NCBI GenBank assembly: GCA_015063035.1
Contig: SUTG01000005.1
Location: forward strand, 19,931-83,930
Source: Methanobrevibacter olleyae
GTDB lineage: Archaea > Methanobacteriota > Methanobacteria > Methanobacteriales > Methanobacteriaceae
DNA: 64,000 bases
Reading direction: 5' to 3'
The position numbers and the translations under genes were made by a program. Below the pieces are notes generated by a model. That model was not told the DNA's origin and made no database searches. It saw nothing but the letters and a program-made list of their open reading frames with translations. This document shows, piece by piece, positions 45,862 to 55,052 of this stretch; the stretch's first letter is position 1, and each line of letters opens with the position of its first letter.

Positions 45862-46320
45862 ATGAGTATTTTAGTTGCTTATTATTCAAGAACAGAAGTT
45901 ACAAAAAAATTAGCAGAAGCAATTGCAGCAGAAACTGGTGCAGATATTGAAGAAATTGTACCTAAAGTGAAATATGATGGCAAAATAGGTTTTGCACGTG
46001 GTGGAAAGGATGCTATTTCAGAAAAGATCATTGATTTAGAGCCATTAGAATATGAAGTTTCAGATTATGACTTGGTTTATTTAGGAGTTCCTGTATGGGC
46101 TGGAAAAGCTGCAAATCCTATGATTTCCTACATTAAGCAAAATGAAGGAAAGTTCAATGACGTTAAATTCTTTGTGACTGCAGGTGGAAGCGGTTTTGAA
46201 GGTGCAATTGAACAAATGGAAAAGTATGTGGGCAAAGCCCCTTTAAAAACATTAGGCCTTGTTACAAAACAGGTTAAACATGATGAATTCAATGAGGAAT
46301 TGGCTTCCTTTATCGAATAA
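45862..46320 (+). CDS. flavodoxin-family protein
   Basis: A 152-residue flavodoxin-like FMN protein. The phosphate-binding loop is at the N-terminus (ILVAYYSRTEVTKKLAEAI), with DYDLVYLGVPVWAGKAANP forming the second FMN loop and FVTAGGSGFEGAIEQM the third. It probably carries electrons in redox or stress defence. It lies just before the glutathione peroxidase gene, 79 bp away on the same strand. Confidence 0.93.
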   Translation: MSILVAYYSRTEVTKKLAEAIAAETGADIEEIVPKVKYDGKIGFARGGKDAISEKIIDLEPLEYEVSDYDLVYLGVPVWAGKAANPMISYIKQNEGKFNDVKFFVTAGGSGFEGAIEQMEKYVGKAPLKTLGLVTKQVKHDEFNEELASFIE

Positions 46321-46399
46321 TTTAATAATTCTTTTATTTTTTAAAATATTGTTAATGGATCCTTACAAATTTTTATTCAAATATAAATAAGGTGATAAA

Positions 46400-46939
46400 A
46401 TGTCAATTTATGATTTTGAAGTTAAAGACACTCAAGGAAACATGGTTTCCTTAAGCGAATACAAAGGAAAAGTATTGTTAATTGTCAACTCCGCTACCAA
46501 ATGTGGTTTCACTCCACAATATACTGAATTGAATGAAATTTTCAATGAATTCAAGGATGAAGGATTTGTCATTTTAGATTTCCCATGCAACCAATTCGGT
46601 AATCAAGCTCCGGGCACTGGAGAGGAAATTGCAGCTACCTGCCGCAGTGAATACTTGGTTCCTTACCCAATCTTTGAAAAAATTGAGGTCAATGGTGAAA
46701 ACGAAGAGCCTTTATATGCTTATTTAAAGAAGGAGCAACCATTTAAAGACATCACTGGTGATGGGGCTAGAAAATTGAAAATGGTCCTTAAGGTAATGGA
46801 TAGGCATTATAAGGACAATGATGACATCAAATGGAACTTCACTAAGTTTTTAGTTGACAGAGAAGGAAATGTAGTTCAACGTTTCGAGCCAACTGAAAGT
46901 TTGGATGATGTTAAGGCAAGAGTTAAAGAATTATTATAA
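46400..46939 (+). CDS. glutathione peroxidase family protein (Cys type)
   Basis: A 179-residue peroxidase. The peroxidatic residue is Cys35 (NSATKCGFTPQY), with the catalytic Gln/Asn region FPCNQFGNQAPG (Cys63) and WNFTKFLVDREG. Cys81 (ATCRSEYLV) is the position of the resolving cysteine in thioredoxin-dependent members. Since methanogens generally lack glutathione, thioredoxin is the likely reductant. Such genes are mostly bacterial or eukaryotic, so horizontal gain is likely. AAGGTGATAAA precedes the ATG. Confidence 0.95.
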   Translation: MSIYDFEVKDTQGNMVSLSEYKGKVLLIVNSATKCGFTPQYTELNEIFNEFKDEGFVILDFPCNQFGNQAPGTGEEIAATCRSEYLVPYPIFEKIEVNGENEEPLYAYLKKEQPFKDITGDGARKLKMVLKVMDRHYKDNDDIKWNFTKFLVDREGNVVQRFEPTESLDDVKARVKELL

Positions 46940-47160
46940 TTCTTTTTTCTTTTTTTTATTCTTTAATCATTTTTTTTCATTGATTTTTGTATTTGCACTG
47001 TTTCTTTTGATTTATTTTTTTTTATCGGGTTTTGTATTTTTTATCAATTTAATTAATTTTCAATTTCAATTTCTATTTTTTCACATTTCATATAATTTAA
47101 ATATTTATAAAGCCTAATTATATATATTCAATATTAATTTGGTTAAGATTAAGGGATAAA

Positions 47161-47958
47161 ATGAAATTAGAAATCAATACAGAAACCTGCACTGGATGTA
47201 AATTATGTGAAACCGTTTGTATCAGAGACAATATTCAAATAATAGACAAGAAAGCGGTTGAAGTGGATAATGGAGATTGTTTTGACTGTGGCCATTGCCT
47301 TGCAATTTGCCCAACTCACAGCATTTCATTAAAGGTATTTGAAGATCAACCACAACGTGTTGAAGATTATAATCCTCGTGAAATTCCAATTGATTCTGAG
47401 GACCTTTTGCAGTTTTTAAAACAGCGAAGAAGCATTCGTTGGTTTAAGAAGAAAAAAATAGATAAGGAAACTTTTGATAAGCTATTTGAAGCGGCCTATT
47501 ACAGTCCTAGTGCTCAAAATGCTCAGGATGTTGAATTTGTTGTTCTTGATGAGAAACTGGATGATTTCATGCATTTGGTTTATGATATAATTAAAGTGGA
47601 AGAAGATGAATTCTTTAGGATAAAGCAATTTGGAGAGTATCTTAGAGGAGAAGGCAATTATAAGAATCATCCGCTTCTTTGGGAGGGAACACAGATGATT
47701 TTGTCCTTTTCTAAAAGTCAGGCAAATGCGTTGATTGCAAATACAAGACTTGAGCTATTGGCTTATGCAATGGGTCTTGGAGGATTCTATTCCTTATTTA
47801 CCCTAAAGGCAGATGAATTGAATCATGATAAACTTATGGAATTCTTCCCTGAAGTGGATAGCAATAAGCATATGTATTCCGCTTTTATAATAGGTTATCC
47901 GAGAGTAAAATACAGAAGAACAGTTCCTCATAAAAAAATAAATGTTTATTATAAATAG
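47161..47958 (+). CDS. nitroreductase with N-terminal 2x[4Fe-4S] ferredoxin domain
   Basis: A 265-residue fusion. Residues ~1-60 hold two ferredoxin motifs: CTGCKLCETVC and CFDCGHCLAICP. Residues ~80-265 are a nitroreductase domain with KQRRSIRWFKKKKID, AAYYSPSAQNAQD and GLGGFYSLFTL. The ferredoxin part probably feeds electrons to FMN. This combination is common in anaerobes. A separate plain nitroreductase is encoded at 41.0 kb. It is convergent with the next gene, only 10 bp apart. Confidence 0.94.
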   Translation: MKLEINTETCTGCKLCETVCIRDNIQIIDKKAVEVDNGDCFDCGHCLAICPTHSISLKVFEDQPQRVEDYNPREIPIDSEDLLQFLKQRRSIRWFKKKKIDKETFDKLFEAAYYSPSAQNAQDVEFVVLDEKLDDFMHLVYDIIKVEEDEFFRIKQFGEYLRGEGNYKNHPLLWEGTQMILSFSKSQANALIANTRLELLAYAMGLGGFYSLFTLKADELNHDKLMEFFPEVDSNKHMYSAFIIGYPRVKYRRTVPHKKINVYYK

Positions 47959-47968
47959 TTATTTTATT

Positions 47969-48337
47969 TTATAATGTTAATTTTATGGATAATGTTGAAA
48001 ATCCTTGGTCTATTTCAGATGAAACAGACAATTGATTGAATTTGGGGAATGACTTTCTAACATGTTCCAAGATTCTAAAGTCTATATAGATTTCAGTGAC
48101 ATAAAATTCAAAACCGTCTGTAAAGTAGTAAGTAGGCTTTCTGCATTTGAGCTTTGCACCATAGAAGAAATCTTCAAGCCTATTTTCCAAATCCCATTTT
48201 TCATTTTCACTTAACTCTTTTCCATTGATGTAGTCGATGATGTCATCTTCCAATCCTTCTTCAATAGGATAAAGTCTTAAGTCATTTTCCATTTCTTCTA
48301 ATTCCTGATACAATTCTTCTCTGTTTAATTCAACCAT
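47969..48337 (-). CDS. hypothetical protein, 122 aa
   Basis: Not recognised. A soluble acidic protein with an N-terminal helical segment (NREELYQELEEMENDLRLY), a second Glu/Asp-rich helix (LSENEKWDLENRLEDFFYG), then a beta-rich half (YYFTDGFEFYVTEIYIDFRIL) ending STLSIKLTL. GTGTCACC-type sequence lies upstream; the ribosome site GGTGAC is well placed before the ATG. No domain or partner suggests a function. Confidence 0.75.
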   Translation of the reverse strand: MVELNREELYQELEEMENDLRLYPIEEGLEDDIIDYINGKELSENEKWDLENRLEDFFYGAKLKCRKPTYYFTDGFEFYVTEIYIDFRILEHVRKSFPKFNQLSVSSEIDQGFSTLSIKLTL

Positions 48338-48404
48338 AGTGTCACCAAATTTAAAATCTAAAAAATGAGTGATTTTTAAAAAATTTTAGTTTAAAAATTT
48401 TTAA

Positions 48405-48488
48405 TAAGTTTATTTTTAAAAGTTTATTTTAATAAATTTATTTTAAAAAGTTTATCTTAAAAAGTTTATTTTTAAAAATTTATTTTTA
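48405..48488. repeat. short AT tandem repeats
   Basis: About five imperfect ~16-18-bp units around AAAGTTTATTTT between the hypothetical protein and the HerA-like ATPase. Confidence 0.7.
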
Positions 48489-48572
48489 TCAGTTCTTTAA
48501 TTATTTAAAAAAAATTAAAATTAAAAATAAAATGAAATTTTAATTAAAAATAAAAAGAGAAATAATTGAAAA

Positions 48573-50207
48573 TCATTTCATATTTCCAAATAATCCTCTA
48601 ATAATTCCTTTTGTTACTTCCCTTGCAGCAGTGTTTACAACAGTTGTAGTTGCCTTTTCAACAGTTGTTTTTCTTGTGGTCTTTCTCTTGGATTTAGTGG
48701 TTTGTTTTGCCATTTGATCCACTGCTGTTCCAACAGCTATTCCAATAACATCTTCAAGTATTCCTTTTTGTTTAGGGGCTTCTTGTTGTGGTGCTTGGGT
48801 TTGTGTTGGAGCCTGTTGCTCTTGAGGCACTTGTTGTGCTGGAGCTTGTTCTGCTTGATTAGGAATTTCTCTAATCGGTGCGTCTTGAGGGATTTCAGAT
48901 TGTACATTTGGATTGTTGTCAATTTTGTTCAATAGCATTTCATATGCGGATTCTCTGTCAACTGCATCCCTATATTTATCTCTAAGGGATGAGATACTCA
49001 TTAATTCTGCTCTGTAGTTGTCTTCAATCGCTCCGATATAACTTTGTGGAGGCAATATGTCCACTTGTTGCACAATTCCTGGAGCTCCTTTCTCTTCAAG
49101 AACGGAAACCAATGCCTCTCCAGTTCCTAAAGTGGAAATGACTTCTGTTGTATCGAATTCAGGGTTTGGTCTGAAGGTTTCAGCAGCAGTCTTTACAGCC
49201 TTTTGCTCCTTTGGGGTGTATGCATGAAGTGCATGTTGCACTCTGTTACCAAGTTGTGAAAGTACAGTGTCTGGAATGTCAGATGGGCTTTGTGTAATGA
49301 AGTATACGCCTATTCCTTTTGAACGAATCAATCTGATGATTTGCTCTACCTTTTTCTGGAAGGCAGGGGACATGTCATCAAACAATAGGTGTGCCTCATC
49401 AAAGAAAAAGACGAATTTAGGCTTGTCCAAGTCACCTACTTCAGGCATTGTTTCGTAAAGTTCGGATATCATCCATAATAAGAATGTTGAGTATAATTCA
49501 GGTGCTGTAGAGAGTTTTACAGAATCCAATACATTAATCATTCCTTTTCCTTCGTCATTGCATTGCATGAAGTCACTGAGCTCTAATGCAGGCTCTCCGA
49601 AAAACAGGTCTCCCCCTTGGTCTTCAAGGGTAAGTATGGATCTGAGTAGGGTGGTTGCTGATTTCTTGGCAACTGCACCATATTGGCTTTCATAAAGTTC
49701 AGCATTATCACTTACGTGATTAATCATGGATTTCAAGTCTTTTAGATCAATCAAAAGAAGGTTTTCATCATCTGCAACGCGGAACACGATGTTTAACACT
49801 CCTTCCTGTGCTTCTGATAGGTTCAATATTTTTGATAGTAATTGTGGACCCATTTCAGATATTGTAACCCTGATAGGCAATCCCTTTTCACCGTAAAGGT
49901 CCCAGAATTCGACAGGATATGACTTAAAGACGAATCCCTTATCTGCAAGATTGTACTTTTCCATTCTTTCTGTTGTCTTTGAGCTCGGTTCACCGACCTT
50001 TGCAAGACCTGAAACATCCCCTTTCATATCTGCCAAGAATACTGGAACGCCCATATCACTAAATGCTTCGGCAAGTGTTTTTAAAGTGACGGTCTTTCCT
50101 GTACCGGTTGCACCAGCTATTAATCCATGACGATTAGCTAATTTAGATAACAAATAAACTTCTGTATTTTCATTAGCCCCAACTAAGATATTATTTTCTG
50201 CATACAT
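48573..50207 (-). CDS. HerA-like DUF853 ATPase
   Basis: A 544-residue P-loop ATPase of the HerA/FtsK group, DUF853 (YjgR) branch. Walker A is GATGTGKT at 32-39, Walker B FVFFFDEAHLLF, then RSKGIGVYFITQSPSDIPD. The family core ends near residue ~430; a Gln/Pro/Ala-rich linker (QAPAQQVPQEQQAPTQTQ) and a Lys/Thr-rich tail follow, a layout also seen in bacterial relatives. DNA or protein translocation is likely but the role is unknown. No nurA partner adjoins. GGTGTT precedes the ATG. Confidence 0.92.
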   Translation of the reverse strand: MYAENNILVGANENTEVYLLSKLANRHGLIAGATGTGKTVTLKTLAEAFSDMGVPVFLADMKGDVSGLAKVGEPSSKTTERMEKYNLADKGFVFKSYPVEFWDLYGEKGLPIRVTISEMGPQLLSKILNLSEAQEGVLNIVFRVADDENLLLIDLKDLKSMINHVSDNAELYESQYGAVAKKSATTLLRSILTLEDQGGDLFFGEPALELSDFMQCNDEGKGMINVLDSVKLSTAPELYSTFLLWMISELYETMPEVGDLDKPKFVFFFDEAHLLFDDMSPAFQKKVEQIIRLIRSKGIGVYFITQSPSDIPDTVLSQLGNRVQHALHAYTPKEQKAVKTAAETFRPNPEFDTTEVISTLGTGEALVSVLEEKGAPGIVQQVDILPPQSYIGAIEDNYRAELMSISSLRDKYRDAVDRESAYEMLLNKIDNNPNVQSEIPQDAPIREIPNQAEQAPAQQVPQEQQAPTQTQAPQQEAPKQKGILEDVIGIAVGTAVDQMAKQTTKSKRKTTRKTTVEKATTTVVNTAAREVTKGIIRGLFGNMK

Positions 50208-50582
50208 GATAACACCTTTTTGATAAAAATTAACTTATAATGTCAATTAATAAAAAATTTATTATAATTGTTTTTTATTATATTTTTAATAATATAAAAA
50301 ATAATATATTTTATTCCTATTTTCTATTTTTATTATCCCAATCTTTTATCAAGATATTATTTTTTCATTCATTTTCATGATAAAAATAATAAATTATATA
50401 ATGGAATAAGAAATATATATTTATTTAAGATAATTTATTGGACAAAATAATTTTAAAATAAATTTAAAATAGTTTTTGAAATGAATTTAAAATAGTTTTA
50501 AAATAAATTTAAATAAAAATTCAATTGAATTTGATGATAAAATTGGGATTATTATATGATTTTTATAAGGTGATGATTAATT
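50208..50582. other. divergent spacer, HerA-like / mmp7
   Basis: 375 bp. A 22-bp motif (TTTTAAAATAAATTTAAAATAG type) repeats about three times at 50451-50514. TATA-like GAAATATATATTTATT at ~50410 is a candidate mmp7 promoter. No gene seen. Confidence 0.65.
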
Positions 50583-51497
50583 ATGTATGAAACATTAACA
50601 TTCACTGGTGGAATTCACAAAAGTGAGGAATTAAAAGAACTGATTGAGGATTTGGGAGGTTTCATTCTCCAGTCCAACATATTGCAAATGGAACTTGTCT
50701 TGAATATGGCGGTTCCTATTGATGATGTGGATATTGTTAAGGAAAAGGCTAAAGAGCTTTTAGGTGAAATATCCGTTGCTCCTATGGCAGGTTCTGAAAT
50801 AGCTATCGTTTCCCCGACCCTTGCAAGACATCACCTTCCTCATGCTGCTTGTGACATTTCTGAATATCTTAGGCGTTATGGTGCTAAAGACAATATGGTC
50901 GGATTGGCTCGTGGTCATGGTAAAGGAACTGCTGGAATCAGTGAAACTGAAAAGGCATTGATTGAGGAACATGATATAGCTATTTTCGCATTAGGAAGCT
51001 TTAAGCAATGCATTATCGATAAGGCCTATCTTTACAATGACATTGACATTCCAGTGATAGTCACAGGGGCGCCTGAAATTGATTTGGAAGAGTTGCCTGG
51101 TGTAGATGCTTATGTTCCAGGATTAGGTAGGATTCCACGTAGATTAAAAAGAGGGGAAAATATAAGAGCTTTGAAAAAACTTGTTGAAACTGTTGAAGAC
51201 CTTTTGGAAAAACGTAAAAAAGAGCTTGCTCAAGATCCTCCAATTGCACCTTCAATTTTAGTTAAAAGTGAGATTGAAACTCAAGTTCCAGCTATTAAGG
51301 AAGTCATTTCCCCTACTCCGGTAACAAGCCAACTCAGTGGCCTTAGAGTGAAATTGGATTATGACAAATATCATGAAGAGATTGAAAATGTAGTGATAGG
51401 AGACCAAAAATTAAAAGACATTGCAGATATTAGAAAATCTCATTTCTATGATTACATTCTTGTAGAGCTTTTGACTGAAAGCTCATTGGTTGACTAA
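50583..51497 (+). CDS. mmp7: methanogenesis marker protein 7
   Basis: A 304-residue protein found in essentially all methanogens. It begins [23 protein letters not shown], with [34 protein letters not shown], a highly conserved block, and ends with a lower-complexity Pro-rich linker then a small C-terminal domain. In published work Mmp7 occurs with McrC in the complex that activates methyl-CoM reductase. Its place just before mmp10 and mcr fits. AAGGTGATGA precedes the ATG. A hairpin covers its stop codon. Confidence 0.94.
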   Translation: MYETLTFTGGIHKSEELKELIEDLGGFILQSNILQMELVLNMAVPIDDVDIVKEKAKELLGEISVAPMAGSEIAIVSPTLARHHLPHAACDISEYLRRYGAKDNMVGLARGHGKGTAGISETEKALIEEHDIAIFALGSFKQCIIDKAYLYNDIDIPVIVTGAPEIDLEELPGVDAYVPGLGRIPRRLKRGENIRALKKLVETVEDLLEKRKKELAQDPPIAPSILVKSEIETQVPAIKEVISPTPVTSQLSGLRVKLDYDKYHEEIENVVIGDQKLKDIADIRKSHFYDYILVELLTESSLVD

Positions 51498-51511
51498 TTT
51501 TATTAGTCAAC
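51489..51511 (+). terminator. hairpin overlapping the mmp7 stop codon
   Basis: GTTGACTAAT (51489-51498) and ATTAGTCAAC (51502-51511) form a perfect 10-bp stem with a TTT loop; the stop TAA is 51495-51497. A T-rich tract of ATCTTATCTATC repeats follows to 51577. Likely transcript end or stability element. Confidence 0.6.
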
Positions 51512-51754
51512 TATATTATTTTCATCTTATCTATCATCTTATCTATCATATTATCTATTATCTTATTTATCATCTTATTTTCGCATGTCTAAATTTTAAT
51601 AATTTGAATTCTTTTAAGGATTTAAATTTTTAATTTTTTAATATTGAATTTTATATAATGCTTAAATAATTATAATAATATATTATATTTATTGTTATTT
51701 TATTTTCTTTAATTTCAGAATTTAAGTTTGTATCAATGATTGTGAAGTGTAAAA

Positions 51755-53008
51755 ATGCAGGTTATAGCAGATCTTGGTGGAACTCCTGGGAAGGATTGCA
51801 GAGGCTTTTGTAAGTTTTGCTACTTTAGAAAAGTGAAACCATTGACAGAAGCTCTTGGCTGTCAGCATTGTCCACCTAATAAGGTGGGATGTCCAAGATG
51901 CTTTGAAGGAGTTCAAGAGGCAGGGAAACCATTTCAACAGCCATTTTCCGTACTCAGTGAAGTGCAAATGGCCCTTATGATGAATCCTGTAAGAGATGCT
52001 AATCTGAAGGTAAACATCAGTGGCGGTGGAGATGTCAGCTGCTATCCTCAGCTTGAAGAGCTGATAGCAGGTTTATACCAATGGCAATTGCCTATTCACT
52101 TGGGATATACAAGTGGAAAGGGAATCGATGATGGTGACATTGCTACCCAATTCCTAAATCAGGGAGTCGACGAGGTCACATACACTATTTTTGCTGCTGA
52201 TGCTCAACTTAGAAAGGAATGGATGTTGGATCCAAGTCCAGAGGAATCTCTTAAAGCTGCTCAACTTTTTGCTGAAGGTGCCGACTTGCATGCTGCAGCG
52301 GTTATTATTCCTGGTGTGAATGACGGTGCAGTGCTACAGAACACTTGTGAAAAGTTAGAGGAATGGGGGGCAAAGGCATTGATGATGATGCGTTTTGCAA
52401 ATAGCTATGACCAAGGGCTTATTTTAGGAAATGAGCCTGTTGTTGAAGGAATCGTTCCTCATGAGCCCCTTGAATTCGAAGAGCTTGTAAAACAAATCAA
52501 TAGTGAATACAATCTCAGGGTTACTGGAACCCCTTTATCAGATCCTACAATCGGAGCGCCATTCATATTAGCAAAAGATGAGTATGAGGAATTTTTAGGA
52601 ATATTGCCTCAAGTCACTGGTGAAGCTACACTTTTAACCTCTAAAATTGCGGCTCCGTTCTTAAAGAAAATCTTTAATAAGATAGCTCCAGATAACGTGA
52701 ATGTTGTTGAAACCAAGAAGGACATCGCATGTTTGATGACAAGGCAAGATCTTGAAGCATTGGATCTAGATGACATTAAGGATGCAGTCATTCTTCCGGG
52801 AAGAGCTTTCATACACCAAATGGATGCAGAGAGAATACTTAGTCAGGATGGTAAAAGCCGTCTTGTAGGATATGGTCCTGACACTTTAAGTGTTGATGGC
52901 GAGTTAAGTAGCGGAATGAGTGAAGAAGAAGTAATTGAACATGAGTTAGGTTCATTCATTGATCTTATTCAGGCAATCAATTTCTTTGGAATGAAAAGAG
53001 CATTCTGA
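51755..53008 (+). CDS. mmp10: Mmp10, radical SAM arginine methyltransferase of McrA
   Basis: Methylates a conserved arginine in McrA to 5-(S)-methylarginine, using a 4Fe-4S cluster, SAM and cobalamin. The 417-residue protein has C15-x3-C19-x2-C22 in DCRGFCKFCYFRKV, then a Cys-rich segment CQHCPPNKVGCPRCFEG, unusual for radical SAM proteins but typical of Mmp10, and VNISGGGDVSCYPQLEEL. The McrA target Arg271 is present in this window. Weak ribosome site (GAAGTG). Its location just upstream of mcrB suggests coupled function. Confidence 0.95.
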   Translation: MQVIADLGGTPGKDCRGFCKFCYFRKVKPLTEALGCQHCPPNKVGCPRCFEGVQEAGKPFQQPFSVLSEVQMALMMNPVRDANLKVNISGGGDVSCYPQLEELIAGLYQWQLPIHLGYTSGKGIDDGDIATQFLNQGVDEVTYTIFAADAQLRKEWMLDPSPEESLKAAQLFAEGADLHAAAVIIPGVNDGAVLQNTCEKLEEWGAKALMMMRFANSYDQGLILGNEPVVEGIVPHEPLEFEELVKQINSEYNLRVTGTPLSDPTIGAPFILAKDEYEEFLGILPQVTGEATLLTSKIAAPFLKKIFNKIAPDNVNVVETKKDIACLMTRQDLEALDLDDIKDAVILPGRAFIHQMDAERILSQDGKSRLVGYGPDTLSVDGELSSGMSEEEVIEHELGSFIDLIQAINFFGMKRAF

Positions 53009-53197
53009 ATTTTTCTCTTTCTAAATTTTTTAGGGAAATATCTTTTCACTAATTTTTTAATAATTTTTTTTAATAAATATTTTTTAATAAATATTTTTTA
53101 ATAATTTTTTTTAATAAATTTTTTTAATTTAATATTTTTTAGTTTTTTCAAGGGTTTTGTATTTTTTAAAATTTTTTAAAAAAAATAGACTGTTTTT

Positions 53198-53406
53198 AGT
53201 ATTACAAATAGTATTACTTTTGCCGAATTTAAGTAATATTTAAATTTTTTATGATTTTTTATTTTTTCCTTTATTTTTGCTTTAAATAAATTATTTGTCC
53301 TTATTTAAAATATTGTAACTTTATAATCTTTATTTTTTAATTATAATTTGAAATAGCCTATTAATAAAAATTTGCTTATTTTTAATCAATTTAAAAAAGT
53401 ATTACT
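53198..53406. promoter_or_regulatory. AGTA-N-TACT palindromes upstream of mcr
   Basis: AGTATTACT at 53210-53218 with a direct copy of AGTATTAC 12 bp earlier (53198-53205), and AAAAAAGTATTACTTTTT at 53393-53410. They sit 85-290 bp before the TATA candidate. The same motif occurs at 3.9-4.4 kb; a one-off version (GGTAATACT) is at 58807-58815 before mtr. Possible regulator site. Confidence 0.4.
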
Positions 53407-53482
53407 TTTTGACTTATATATAATAAAAAAAATAAAAAATATTATTACTTATAAAGTTTTCTATTTAATTCTTAAACGAATG

Positions 53483-53548
53483 TTTATATTATATTTTAAA
53501 TAAACTAATATCTGTATACCAAATAGCTGGCTATTGCAAAAATTTTGC
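53483..53548 (+). promoter_or_regulatory. mcr promoter candidate and two leader dyads
   Basis: TTTATATTA at 53483-53491 is a TATA candidate; transcription would start near 53515, giving a ~110-base leader. The leader's 5' end holds AATAGC-TG-GCTATT (53522-53535) and GCAAAAATTTTGC (53536-53548), two adjoining dyads. Start site not shown directly. Confidence 0.45.
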
Positions 53549-53626
53549 TTTATGGCTTACTCAACATAACTAAAAATTAGTTATTTTGGGTGGTATATTA
53601 ACTCTATTTATTTAGGAGGGAAAAAA

Positions 53627-54958
53627 TTGGCAAAGTTTGATGATAAAGTCGATTTATACGACGACAGAGGTTCATTAGTCGAAGCTGATGTACCAATCGA
53701 AGCTCTAAGTCCGTTACGTAACCCTGCTATTAAGAACATTATTAGCGGTGTTAAAAGAACTGTAGCTGTAAACTTAGAAGGAATCGAAAAATCTTTAAAA
53801 ACTGCTTCCGTCGGTGGAGCAAAATCTAAAATTTTAGGTAGAGAAATGGATCTTGACATCGTTGCTCAAGCTGACTCCATTGCTGCTGCTGTAAAAGACA
53901 TGCTTCAAGTAACTGAAGACGATGATACTAAATGTGAAGTACTCTCTGGTGGAAAAAGGATTTTAGTCCAAATTCCAACTATCAGATTAGACTCTTCCGC
54001 AGAATACTCCGTAGCAACCTTAGCTACCGCAACTGCATTAACTCAAGCTATTATCAGTGAGTTTGACGTAAACATGTACGACGCAAACATGGTAAAAGCT
54101 GCTATCTTAGGAAGATACCCACAATCTGTAGAATACATGGGTGCTAACTTAAAAACCATGTTAGACGTACCACAAAAATTAGAAGGTCCTGGTTACTCCT
54201 TAAGAAACATTAAAGCAAACGACTTCGTAGCTGCTACCTTAAAGAACACTTTACAATCAACTGCACTCGCAAGTATTTTCGAACAAACTGCAATGTTTGA
54301 AATGGGTGACGCAGTAGGTGCTTACGAAAGAATGCACTTATTAGGTTTAGCTTACCAAGGTTTAAACGCTGACAACATGGTATTAGGTCTCGTACAAGAC
54401 AACGCAAAAGAAGGAACTGTAGGTTCTATCGTACAAGACACTATTGCTAAAGCTGAAGCAGATGGTGTAATCGCTGTAGAAAAAGAATTAACTGGATACA
54501 ACATGTACGCAACTAGTGACGCAGCTAAATGGAACGCATATGCTGCTGCTGGATGTACTGCTGCTATTATGGTTAACGTCGGTGCAGCAAGAGCTGCTCA
54601 AGGTATTCCATCAACTATCTTATACTTCAACGACAACATCGAATTCGCTACCGGTTTACCTGGTATTGACTTCGGTAGAGCTGAAGGGGTAGCTGTAGGA
54701 TTCTCTTTCTTCTCTCACTCTATCTATGGTGGAGGAGGTCCTGGTTTATTCAACGGTAACCACGTAGTAACCAGACACAGTAAAGGATTTACTATCCCTT
54801 GTGTAGCTGCAGGTATGGCATTAGATGCTGGTACCCAACTCTTCTCTCCAGAAGCAACTTCTGGATTAATTAAAGAAGTATACAGTGAGATTGACGAATT
54901 CAGAGAACCACTCAAATATGTTGCTTTAGCAGCTGCTGAGATTAAAGGTGACATCTAA
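53627..54958 (+). CDS. mcrB: methyl-coenzyme M reductase beta subunit
   Basis: Part of the (alpha-beta-gamma)2 enzyme that makes methane from methyl-CoM and coenzyme B in the cytoplasm. The 443-residue protein has typical McrB blocks: [39 protein letters not shown], and [25 protein letters not shown] near F430 and CoB. Start is TTG at 53627 behind a near-ideal AGGAGGG. Codons end mostly in C or A, showing strong expression bias. First gene of mcrBDCGA. Confidence 0.98.
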   Translation: MAKFDDKVDLYDDRGSLVEADVPIEALSPLRNPAIKNIISGVKRTVAVNLEGIEKSLKTASVGGAKSKILGREMDLDIVAQADSIAAAVKDMLQVTEDDDTKCEVLSGGKRILVQIPTIRLDSSAEYSVATLATATALTQAIISEFDVNMYDANMVKAAILGRYPQSVEYMGANLKTMLDVPQKLEGPGYSLRNIKANDFVAATLKNTLQSTALASIFEQTAMFEMGDAVGAYERMHLLGLAYQGLNADNMVLGLVQDNAKEGTVGSIVQDTIAKAEADGVIAVEKELTGYNMYATSDAAKWNAYAAAGCTAAIMVNVGAARAAQGIPSTILYFNDNIEFATGLPGIDFGRAEGVAVGFSFFSHSIYGGGGPGLFNGNHVVTRHSKGFTIPCVAAGMALDAGTQLFSPEATSGLIKEVYSEIDEFREPLKYVALAAAEIKGDI

Positions 54959-55052
54959 TTATCGAATTAATTTTTGTTAATTAAAATCTAATTTAAAATT
55001 CACAATAAAATAATTATTTAAATCATTATGATTTAGATACTGAGGTTAAATA

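Larger units (their letters stand above)
53009..53626. other. mmp10-mcrB spacer with regulatory candidates
   Basis: 618 bp. T-rich tracts with AATAAATATTTTTT repeats end the mmp10 side (53030-53130). Two AGTATTACT palindromes (53210-53218, 53398-53406) plus a partial one at 53198-53205, a TATA candidate, and two adjacent dyads follow. No gene seen. Confidence 0.75.

Noticed and set aside
46905..47117. 70-codon Phe-rich frame after glutathione peroxidase
   Set aside because: Begins inside the peroxidase gene in another frame and consists of T-rich terminator DNA.
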